Shown here: positions 57,718-64,000 of the stretch, in pieces
Numbering within the stretch: position 1 is the stretch's first letter
How the letters are laid out: the number at the start of each line of letters is the position of its first letter
Assembly (NCBI RefSeq): GCF_000725495.1
Contig: NZ_JNZD01000005.1
Span: 248,001-312,000, forward strand
Origin: Streptomyces aureus
GTDB lineage: Bacteria > Actinomycetota > Actinomycetes > Streptomycetales > Streptomycetaceae
Direction: 5' to 3'
Length of the DNA: 64,000 bases
Position numbers and translations under genes: made by a program
Notes under the pieces: generated by a model
The model's input: only the letters and a program-made list of their open reading frames with translations
Database searches by the model: none
What the model was told of the DNA's origin: nothing

Positions 57718-57957
57718 TCAGTGGTTGGCGCAGACGTTGCCGAACGTCGGGTTCAGCAGGCCGACGATGTTGACCGTGTTGCCGCAGACATTGACCGGGA
57801 TGTGGACCGGAATCTGCACGACGTTGCCCGAGAGGACACCCGGGGAATTGAACGCGGCACCCTCGGCGCCGGAGTCGGCCACGGCACTGCCCGCGGCGGC
57901 ACCCGCGGCCATTCCGGCGGTGGCGAGAATGAGAGCGGCCTTCTTGGCGGTGTTCAT
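57718..57957 (-). CDS. Short chaplin
   Basis: A 79-residue short chaplin: signal peptide MNTAKKAALILATAGMAAGA, cut near AVA, then one chaplin domain with SPGVLSGNVVQIPVHIPVNV, Cys in NVCGNTVN and NVCANH at the C-terminus. Secreted, forms surface amyloid. ATG 57957 follows AAAGGG. One of the two short chaplins here probably corresponds to chpF of S. coelicolor; I cannot tell which. Confidence 0.92.
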   Translation of the reverse strand: MNTAKKAALILATAGMAAGAAAGSAVADSGAEGAAFNSPGVLSGNVVQIPVHIPVNVCGNTVNIVGLLNPTFGNVCANH

Positions 57958-58043
57958 GGTGAACCCTTTCATCGGAGATCTGTTTCAGAGCCTAGGGAAA
58001 TGCCCGCGGGCCTCATGGAAGGACACGCGCGGAATGCGCACGA

Positions 58044-58346
58044 CTAATGCTGCAGGGGAAGTCCGCCGAGGAGCTGGGCGGGAGCGGCCGCGGAGTTGAG
58101 CGTCTTCGTCGCGCCGTTCACACCGCTCAGCACGGAGCCCTTCTTCTCGGTGTCGAGCGCGTCCGACTGGTGCTGGAGCGGAAGAACGTCCTGCACACTG
58201 AGCGAATGCTGGCTGGTGACGGTCTCCAGGGCGCCGTTGAGGCTGGACGGCGTGAGGCCCGAGGTTCCGGCGGCGAACGCGGGCGCGGCGGCTCCGGCGA
58301 CGACCAGGGACCCGGCGACTACGGCGGCGGCCTTGAGGGACTTCAT
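58044..58346 (-). CDS. Small secreted protein between two chaplin genes
   Basis: A 100-residue exported protein: signal peptide MKSLKAAAVVAGSLVVAGAA, cut after AFA. The mature ~74 residues are polar (ALETVTSQHSLSVQDVLPLQ, KTLNSAAAPAQLLGGLPLQ) with no Cys and two LPLQH motifs. Not a chaplin or rodlin by sequence, but its place and size suggest a surface-layer component. ATG 58346 follows AAAGGAA. Confidence 0.75.
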   Translation of the reverse strand: MKSLKAAAVVAGSLVVAGAAAPAFAAGTSGLTPSSLNGALETVTSQHSLSVQDVLPLQHQSDALDTEKKGSVLSGVNGATKTLNSAAAPAQLLGGLPLQH

Positions 58347-58427
58347 CGTGTTCCTTTCTTCGGCGACCGATGTCACCGGAGGGAATTCCTCTTTGCGCTG
58401 CCTAACGAGCCCCGAACGCGACGGAAA

Positions 58428-58458
58428 CTCCGCGTGCAGGAAATTTCTGCACGCGGAG
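58428..58458 (-). terminator. Terminator of the chaplin gene at 58542
   Basis: CTCCGCGTGCAG and its complement around GAAATTT, 84 nt beyond the stop codon. Confidence 0.65.
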
Positions 58459-58541
58459 CCCCGGCTCCGCAGGACCGTTCACATGCGGACCGGCCGCCCC
58501 CCGTTGCGGAGGACGGCCGGCCGGAAGGGTCCGCGATGACG

Positions 58542-58781
58542 TCAGTGGTTGACGCAGGTGTTGCCGAACGCGGGGTTCAGCAGGGCGATGACGTTGACGG
58601 TGTTGCCGCAGAGGTTCACCGGAACGTGGACCGGAACCTGCAGGACGTTGCCCGACAGCACGCCGGGGGAGTGGGCGGCCGCGCCCTGCGCGCCGCTGTC
58701 GGCGGCGGCGATACCGGCGGTGCCGGCAACGGCGGCAGCGGCAACGGAGGTCAGGGCCAGGCCCTTCGCGATACGCGACAT
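58542..58781 (-). CDS. Short chaplin
   Basis: A 79-residue short chaplin: signal peptide MSRIAKGLALTSVAAAAVAG, then SPGVLSGNVLQVPVHVPVNL with Cys in NLCGNTVN and NTCVNH. Its N-terminus is close to that of the chaplin at 53839, showing recent paralogy. ATG 58781 has AAGGAG 9 nt upstream. Confidence 0.93.
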   Translation of the reverse strand: MSRIAKGLALTSVAAAAVAGTAGIAAADSGAQGAAAHSPGVLSGNVLQVPVHVPVNLCGNTVNVIALLNPAFGNTCVNH

Positions 58782-59100
58782 GGAGAACTGCTCCTTGGAA
58801 TTCGACACAACATCCGGGCGGGATGCCCGGCTCCGGGTTCAACGCGCGGCGCGCACGCGGGTTCTGCCTCCAAAGGAGTGATGTCTCGACCGGTCCGGCT
58901 TCACCATTCCGACACACATCACAGCTTTCGGTGACAAAGCGGGACAACGGCTAGAGTCGGGCTCTCCGAGGACGTCTGGAAGCGGGCGTCGAGGGACGCC
59001 GGGGCTCGCGGGGAGCCGACGCGCACACGTCTGATTCGTCTGATTCTCGGATGTTCGTTCGCTGGTCCAGAACGTTTTCCCCGAAAGGGCACCGCCGGTC
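58782..59100. promoter_or_regulatory. Divergent promoter region between a chaplin and a secreted-protein gene
   Basis: About 320 bases without a gene. On the plus strand GTGACA (58931) and TAGAGT (58952) are a weak -35/-10 pair with 15-nt spacing, 140 nt upstream of the next gene. The region is somewhat AT-richer near 59030-59080. Confidence 0.35.
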
Positions 59101-60318
59101 ATGCGTACTTCCCCGACCTTGCTGCTGCGCCGTGCGATCGTGGGCTGCTCGGCCCTCGCCGTCCTCTGGGCGCCGGCCGATCCCGCGTCCGCCCGCACCC
59201 CCGCCGACGCGGCGCACACCGCCCGCACCCCCGCGCAGGAAGCGCACTTCGCGTACGCCGCGCACACCGGCGGAACGCCCGTGGCGCAGGCGGAGACGCT
59301 CGCGTTCACACAGCGGTACCGGGCGCTCCAGCACGGCGGCATCGTGCGGGCCGCCAACTCCTCGATCAGCTGCGCCGGTTCGGCCCGGACGGCACTGCCC
59401 CGCGGCTCGGTGAGAACGGCCGGGCCCGCCCGCGCCGCGGCACCCACCTGCGCCTCGGTCCGCCGGGGCGCCACGGCCGCGAACGGCGACTTCGACATGG
59501 CGTACATCGACGTCGACCACGACCCGAACACCTACAACTCCAGTCGCGCGGAGGTCCGTCTGCCCAAGGGCGCGCACGTCACGTACGCGCGGCTGTACTG
59601 GGGCGGCAACCTCCGGGTCGGCGAGCAGAAGCCGCCGCGGGACAACGGGCGCGTGCTGATCGCCGAACCCGGCGGCGCGTACAAGGACCTGCGCGCGGAC
59701 CGCGTGGTCGGACACCGGGTGGCCCGCGGCGCGGACGCGTTCCAGGCGTCGGCGGACGTCACCCGGCTGGTGCGGGCGAGCGGTTCGGGGCTCTACACAG
59801 TGGCCCAGGTCAACGTGGCGAAGGGCCGGTCCGCCGCCGGCGCCTGGGGCGGCTGGACGCTGATGGTGGCGTACGAGAAGAGGACGGAGCCGCTGCGGCG
59901 GCTGACGGTGTGGGACGGCTTCGGGCTGCTCGGCCCGGGTGAGGAGCGGGTGATCCCGCTGCGGGGGCAGGGACTTCCCGAGGTCCTGCGGGGCCGGGTG
60001 GGCCTGGTCGCGTACAACGGCGACCGCGGCCGCCGCGGCGACTCGCTGTCCGTGTCGACCGGCCGCGGTGCCCCGACGGCACTGGGTGACGCCGCCAACC
60101 CCCGTGACGACGTGCTGAATTCGACCATCAGCGAGCCCGGGACCGCCGCCGTGCGGCGGGTGCCCGCGTACGCCAACACCCTCGGCTACGACTCGGACGT
60201 CCTCGAACTCGGCAAGGGGATCCGCCGCGGGGGTGACCAGTTGGCCTTCCGGATCGTTTCGCAGCGGGACGCGGCCTGGGTCGGAGCACTGTTCGCCGCC
60301 GTCGACGCGAAGCAGTGA
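59101..60318 (+). CDS. Secreted protein, DUF3344-like
   Basis: A 405-residue exported protein. Signal peptide with core RAIVGCSALAVLWAPAD, cut near ASA. After an Ala/Thr-rich segment comes a beta-rich domain with GDFDMAYIDVDHDPNTYNSS, THVTYARLYWGGNL-type core HVTYARLYWGGNLRVGEQ, VTRLVRASGSGLYTVAQVNV and WTLMVAYEKRTEPLRRLTVW, a pattern I associate with DUF3344 surface proteins. Binding role unknown. It precedes the exopolysaccharide genes by 40 nt and may be co-transcribed with them. Confidence 0.72.
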   Translation: MRTSPTLLLRRAIVGCSALAVLWAPADPASARTPADAAHTARTPAQEAHFAYAAHTGGTPVAQAETLAFTQRYRALQHGGIVRAANSSISCAGSARTALPRGSVRTAGPARAAAPTCASVRRGATAANGDFDMAYIDVDHDPNTYNSSRAEVRLPKGAHVTYARLYWGGNLRVGEQKPPRDNGRVLIAEPGGAYKDLRADRVVGHRVARGADAFQASADVTRLVRASGSGLYTVAQVNVAKGRSAAGAWGGWTLMVAYEKRTEPLRRLTVWDGFGLLGPGEERVIPLRGQGLPEVLRGRVGLVAYNGDRGRRGDSLSVSTGRGAPTALGDAANPRDDVLNSTISEPGTAAVRRVPAYANTLGYDSDVLELGKGIRRGGDQLAFRIVSQRDAAWVGALFAAVDAKQ

Positions 60319-60358
60319 CGCGCGCCCCGGCGCGCCGCCCGTCAGCGAGGAACCGCGC

Positions 60359-61558
60359 ATGCATCAGCCAACAGGGACTCCGCCGCGGGTCCTTCATGTC
60401 ACGCAGCCGGTCGACGGGGGCGTGGCCCGGGTGGTCGCCGACCTCGTCGGGGCGCAGCTCGCCGCCGGAACACGGGTGAGCGTCGCCTGCCCGGACGGCA
60501 ACGGCTTCGCCCGGGAGGTACGGGCGCTCGGCGCGGACGTACGGCCCTGGCACGCCACGCGGGCGCCCGGGCCGCAGCTGGCCCAGGAGGTCCGGCGGCT
60601 CGGCCGGGTGCTGGCGCGGGTGCGGCCCGACGTGGTGCACGCGCACAGCGCCAAGGCGGGGCTCGCGGCCCGGCTCGCGCTGCGGGGACGGATCCCCACC
60701 GTGTTCCAGCCGCACGCCTGGTCGTTCGAGGCCGTCGACGGTGCCGCCGCGGCCCTCGCGCTGCGCTGGGAGCGGTGGGGCGCGCGCTGGGCGTCCCAGG
60801 TGGTGTGCGTCAGCGAGGCGGAGCGCGCGACGGGCGTACGAGCCGGGGTGCGCGCCCCCTGGACGGTGATCCCGAACGGCGTCGACCCCGAGCGCTTCCA
60901 CCCCGCGGCCGTGGACGCCGTGAGAGCCGGGCTGCCGCTGCTCGCGGGGATCGATCCGGCGGCTCCGCTGGTGGTGTGCGTGGGACGGCTGTGCCGGCAG
61001 AAGGGGCAGGACATCCTGCTGGAGGCCTGGCCCTCGGTGCTGCGGCGGATGCCCGCGGCACGCCTCGTGCTCGTCGGGGACGGGCCGGACGCCGCCCGGC
61101 TGCGCGCCGGGGCTCCGCGCGGTGTGCTGTTCGCCGGCGCCACGGCCGACGCGGTGCCCTGGTACCAGGCCGCCGACCTCGTGGTGCTGCCGTCCCGCTG
61201 GGAAGGCATGGCGCTGGCCCCGTTGGAGGCCATGGCCTGCGGGCGCCCGGTCGTCATGACGGACGTGGACGGCGCCCGCGAGAGCCTGCCGCCCGGACAC
61301 GACACCCGCGCTCTGGTGGCCTCGCCGGAACCGGCGCCGCTGGCCGAGTCGATCGGCGCGCTGCTGTCCGATCCCCTGCTGCGTGAATCACTCGGCCACC
61401 AGGGCCGCCGCCACGTACTGACCACGCACGACGTACGCCGCACGGCCGACGCGGTCGCGCGGGTGTACCGCGAACTACTGACCGGGCGACAGCCGCAGCA
61501 CGCCGGGGGTGTCATGTGCGCGGACCACACCGAGTGCAGGGAGTCCATCCACTCGTGA
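60359..61558 (+). CDS. Glycosyltransferase family 4
   Basis: A 399-residue GT-B glycosyltransferase. Acceptor-side start RVLHVTQPVDGGVARVVADL; donor-side motifs VIPNGVDPERFHP, VVCVGRLCRQKGQDILLEAW, LVLVGDGPDAARLRAG and the E-x7-E motif SRWEGMALAPLEAMACGRPV. It adds a sugar from a nucleotide donor to a lipid-linked or polysaccharide chain in the cytoplasm. Its stop overlaps the GTG of the next gene (GTGA). ATG 60359 follows GAGGAA. Confidence 0.9.
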   Translation: MHQPTGTPPRVLHVTQPVDGGVARVVADLVGAQLAAGTRVSVACPDGNGFAREVRALGADVRPWHATRAPGPQLAQEVRRLGRVLARVRPDVVHAHSAKAGLAARLALRGRIPTVFQPHAWSFEAVDGAAAALALRWERWGARWASQVVCVSEAERATGVRAGVRAPWTVIPNGVDPERFHPAAVDAVRAGLPLLAGIDPAAPLVVCVGRLCRQKGQDILLEAWPSVLRRMPAARLVLVGDGPDAARLRAGAPRGVLFAGATADAVPWYQAADLVVLPSRWEGMALAPLEAMACGRPVVMTDVDGARESLPPGHDTRALVASPEPAPLAESIGALLSDPLLRESLGHQGRRHVLTTHDVRRTADAVARVYRELLTGRQPQHAGGVMCADHTECRESIHS

Positions 61559-62994
61559 CTGCGGAAAGCACCGTTCCCTCCCCCGGCGGCCAGCCCCGGG
61601 AGTACGGATCCTCGTCCGTCTCGGTCATGTCGTCGCGCGAGACCGAGGGCGGTTTCAGATTCCCGGCCGGACAGCGGCGGCCCACGGCCCGGCGTGCCTC
61701 CTGGCTGCCGCTGGCCGCCGCGGACGCCGTCGCCGCCCTGCTGGCCGGACAGACGCTCACGGAGGTCCAGCGGCATCCGCTGCTCCTCGTCGCCCTGCTC
61801 CTCGGCGTGCTCGCCCTGAACGCGCGGGCGTCCCTGTACCGGCCGGTGCCGCTGCCCTCGCTCCTCGACGAACTGCCGGCCGTGTGCGGGCGGATCGCGG
61901 TCGTCTGGTGCGCGCTGGCCGCCGCCTGCGCCGCGTTCGCCGCGGACGGAGCGCTGTCGGCCCGGACCCTGGCTCTCGGCTGCGCCGTCCAGTCGCTGGT
62001 CGGCTGCGCGGGCCGCGGGGCGGTGCACTGGCGCCGCCGCCGGGCCCTCGCCCGGCACCCCGGAGCCGCCCTGGTGGTCGGTCCCGCCGGGACGGCCCAG
62101 CGGGTGGCCGCGGCCTTCCTGCGCCACCCGAACTGCGGTGTCAGGCCGGTCGGTGTCGTCTCCGACCTGCCGGCCGGCCTCGGCGGGCTGCCCGTGCTCA
62201 CCTCCGGCGAGGAGGTGCAGCGGGCGCTCATCCAGAACGGGGTGCGGGCCGTGCTGCTGGTCGAGCCGCCGAGCCGGCGCGGACCGATGCTGCGGGCCCT
62301 GGCCCACGCGGGCTGCGAGCTGTGGGAGGTCGACCCGGACTCCCCGTCGTACGACCGCGAGGGCGGGCACACGCTGGCCGGATTCGCCTGCCGTCCGCTC
62401 TCGGTCGGCCCCCGGCGCGCCGGGCTCGGCAAGCGGCTCCTCGATGTCGCCGTCTCCGGCACGCTGCTGCTGCTGGTCAGTCCGCTGCTGCTGGTGTTCG
62501 CCGCCGTCCTGCGGCTGACCGACGGGCCCGGTGTGGTGTTCCGGCAGGAGCGCATCGGCAAGGACGGACGGCCGTTCACGCTGCTGAAGTTCCGCACCCA
62601 CCGCCCGGTCGACGCGCACGAGGCCGCGACCCGCTGGAGCGTGGCCGGCGAGCAGGAGATGAGCCGCTTCTGCCACTTCCTGCGGCGCACCTCGCTCGAC
62701 GAGCTGCTCCAGCTCCTGAACGTCCTGTGGGGCGACATGAGCCTGGTCGGCCCCCGCCCCGAACGCCCCTACTTCGTGGCCAAGTTCAGCCAGACCTACC
62801 CCGGATACGCGGCCCGCCACCGGATGCAGACCGGCATCACCGGACTCGCCCAGGTGCACGGGCTGCGCGGCGACACCTCGATCGAGGACCGCTGCCGGTT
62901 CGACAACGCGTACATCGACAACTGGTCGATGTGGCAGGACATCTGCATCCTGCTGCGCACGGCCGCGGCGCTGGTGCGCCCGACGGGGAGCTGA
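61555..62994 (+). CDS. Exopolysaccharide polyprenyl glycosylphosphotransferase
   Basis: A 479-residue membrane enzyme that transfers the first sugar-1-phosphate to undecaprenyl phosphate. Four hydrophobic helices in the N-terminal half, a nucleotide-fold-like middle (GAALVVGPAGTAQRVAAAFL), then a fifth helix (LLLLVSPLLLVFAAVLRL) and the catalytic domain: GPGVVFRQERIGKDGRPFTL, FRTHR, RRTSLDELLQLLNVLWGDMS, LVGPRPERPYF and TGITGLAQVHGLRG. These are the conserved PNPT blocks. GTG 61555 is coupled to the glycosyltransferase stop. Confidence 0.92.
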   Translation: MTAESTVPSPGGQPREYGSSSVSVMSSRETEGGFRFPAGQRRPTARRASWLPLAAADAVAALLAGQTLTEVQRHPLLLVALLLGVLALNARASLYRPVPLPSLLDELPAVCGRIAVVWCALAAACAAFAADGALSARTLALGCAVQSLVGCAGRGAVHWRRRRALARHPGAALVVGPAGTAQRVAAAFLRHPNCGVRPVGVVSDLPAGLGGLPVLTSGEEVQRALIQNGVRAVLLVEPPSRRGPMLRALAHAGCELWEVDPDSPSYDREGGHTLAGFACRPLSVGPRRAGLGKRLLDVAVSGTLLLLVSPLLLVFAAVLRLTDGPGVVFRQERIGKDGRPFTLLKFRTHRPVDAHEAATRWSVAGEQEMSRFCHFLRRTSLDELLQLLNVLWGDMSLVGPRPERPYFVAKFSQTYPGYAARHRMQTGITGLAQVHGLRGDTSIEDRCRFDNAYIDNWSMWQDICILLRTAAALVRPTGS

Positions 62995-62998
62995 GCCC

Positions 62999-64000
62999 GT
63001 GAGCCACGCCCTGCCCGTCACTCCCCTGGACACGCTGACCGCGGCGCTGCGGCGCGCGCTGCCGGTGCTGCCCGTCATCGCGGTGATCGCGCTGCTCGGA
63101 CTGCCGATCGCGCCGAGCGGCGAGGGCGGCGCGAACATCGCGGACGCGGTGTCCGGCCTCGTGGTGCTCTGCTGCGCGGTCCACCTCCTGCGGACCCGCC
63201 GCCGCCCGCTGTCCGCGACCGCCGCCGTGGTCCTCGGGCTCCCGGTGGTGGGCATCTCGGTCGCCGCGGCCGGAGCCGCGGACGTGGGGGCGGGGATCAC
63301 CGGCCTCACCCGCTATCTGCAGGTCTTCGTGCTGGTGCCGGCCGCGGTCCTGCTGCTGGTCCGCGACCGGCGCGATCTGCGGCTGCTGGCCTGGTCGTTC
63401 GTCGCGCTGGCGCTGTGGCAGGGGGCGGTCGGGGTACATCAGTACGTCACCGGGACCGGGGCCTCTTACCAGGGCGAGGACGTCCGCGCGGTCGGGACCT
63501 TCGGGCCGACCGACGTGATGGGCATGGCGACGGTGGTCGCGTTCGGGGTGGTGTGCGCGGTGGCGCTGGCCCTCGGCGCCGCGGAGCCGCGACGGCGCAC
63601 GATCGCCGTGCTGTGCGCGCTGGTCCTGCTGGGGCCGCTGGCCCTCTCCTTCAGCCGGGGCGCGTGGATCGCCACCGCCGTGGCGTGCGGAGCGCAGCTG
63701 GTGCTGGCGGGTGTGCGGCGCGCGGTGAAGGTGGTCGCCGTGCTGGTCGCGACCGGGACGATCCTGGTGGGCGGCCTCGGTGTCGGCAGCAGCATGCTCC
63801 AGGAGCGGCTCACCAGCATCACGCAGGTCGCCGACGCGCCGGACCAGTCGGTGACCGACCGGTACACGATGTGGGCGGCGGCCACCGGCATGTGGCGCGA
63901 GCACCCCCTGACGGGCGTCGGGCTCAAGGGCTTCCCCGACTACCGCGACTCCCACGCCTCGCTCGCCCTCTCCTCGGGCAGCGACATCGCGGGCGCGGGC
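62999..64000 (+). CDS. O-antigen ligase/polymerase-like membrane protein (3' end outside window)
   Basis: The frame is open for 334 codons to the window edge. It encodes about nine hydrophobic helices, then the Wzy/O-antigen-ligase signature: LALSFSRGAWIATAVACG, followed by the extracytoplasmic loop with WREHPLTGVGLKGFPDYRDS. It would polymerise or ligate the glycan built by the two preceding enzymes. GTG 62999 lies 4 nt after the previous stop. Truncated by the window. Confidence 0.85.
   Translation, partial: MSHALPVTPLDTLTAALRRALPVLPVIAVIALLGLPIAPSGEGGANIADAVSGLVVLCCAVHLLRTRRRPLSATAAVVLGLPVVGISVAAAGAADVGAGITGLTRYLQVFVLVPAAVLLLVRDRRDLRLLAWSFVALALWQGAVGVHQYVTGTGASYQGEDVRAVGTFGPTDVMGMATVVAFGVVCAVALALGAAEPRRRTIAVLCALVLLGPLALSFSRGAWIATAVACGAQLVLAGVRRAVKVVAVLVATGTILVGGLGVGSSMLQERLTSITQVADAPDQSVTDRYTMWAAATGMWREHPLTGVGLKGFPDYRDSHASLALSSGSDIAGAG

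Noticed and set aside
58044..58346. Rodlin (RdlA/RdlB) assignment
   Set aside because: The product lacks the Cys pair and the rodlin sequence pattern and is shorter than rodlins.

Overview
The window is chromosomal DNA of a Streptomyces or very close relative. Base composition is very high in G+C with almost every third codon position G or C, GTG and TTG starts are common, and the gene content is diagnostic: chaplins, a melC tyrosinase pair, dynamin-like division GTPases beside a second single-strand binding protein, a csn-type chitosan-oligosaccharide uptake cluster and short sortase-type surface proteins. Gene order resembles my memory of the S. coelicolor core chromosome around SCO2657 to SCO2710; this is recall, not an alignment.

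Layout. 1-6.6 kb: a coupled pair of membrane proteins, an HNH endonuclease, an MscS channel, a degenerate tandem-repeat patch, a two-helix membrane protein and a secreted protein. 6.7-13.7 kb: csnR-csnE-csnF-csnG-csnH-csnK, a ROK regulator with a palindromic operator, an ABC importer, a GH4 glycosidase and a BadF-type sugar kinase. 13.9-25.0 kb: a seven-gene signalling cassette: GlnX-like membrane protein, GlnH-like amino-acid binding protein, coiled-coil protein, PknG-like kinase with TPRs, PP2C phosphatase, VWA protein and FHA protein. Three of them (kinase, phosphatase, FHA protein) carry CxxC zinc ribbons at their N-termini. This is the most attractive candidate system in the window. 25.1-29.6 kb: methyltransferase, truncated haemoglobin, hypothetical, thioesterase and the translation factor EttA.

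29.63-36.68 kb is accessory DNA bounded by an 80-bp nearly identical direct repeat, with the 3' end of a tyrosine-integrase gene abutting the right copy: a decayed integrative element. It holds a seven-bladed YVTN propeller protein with near-identical 126-bp repeats, a SAM methyltransferase, an IS5-type transposase remnant joined to a GAF-domain gene fragment, small secreted proteins and a 166-bp hairpin (MITE-like) element.

36.7-44.5 kb: a second methyltransferase, a SIMPL protein, lipoproteins, a DUF1876 protein, a TerD domain fused to a PD-(D/E)xK-like nuclease region (a possible stress or defence effector), a DinB-family protein and a tRNA-Arg(TCT). 44.8-49.3 kb: dynA, dynB and ssbB, which by family knowledge act in sporulation septation and chromosome segregation. 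49.5-53.7 kb: a sortase-anchored thioester surface protein, a YcnI protein with a Met/His-rich membrane partner (probable copper handling) and a D-2-hydroxyacid dehydrogenase. 53.8-58.8 kb: three chaplins, melC1-melC2, a VKOR-type disulfide enzyme and small secreted proteins, i.e. surface and aerial-hypha functions. 59.1-64.0 kb: a secreted protein and an exopolysaccharide set (GT4 glycosyltransferase, polyprenyl glycosylphosphotransferase, O-antigen-ligase-like polymerase running off the right edge).
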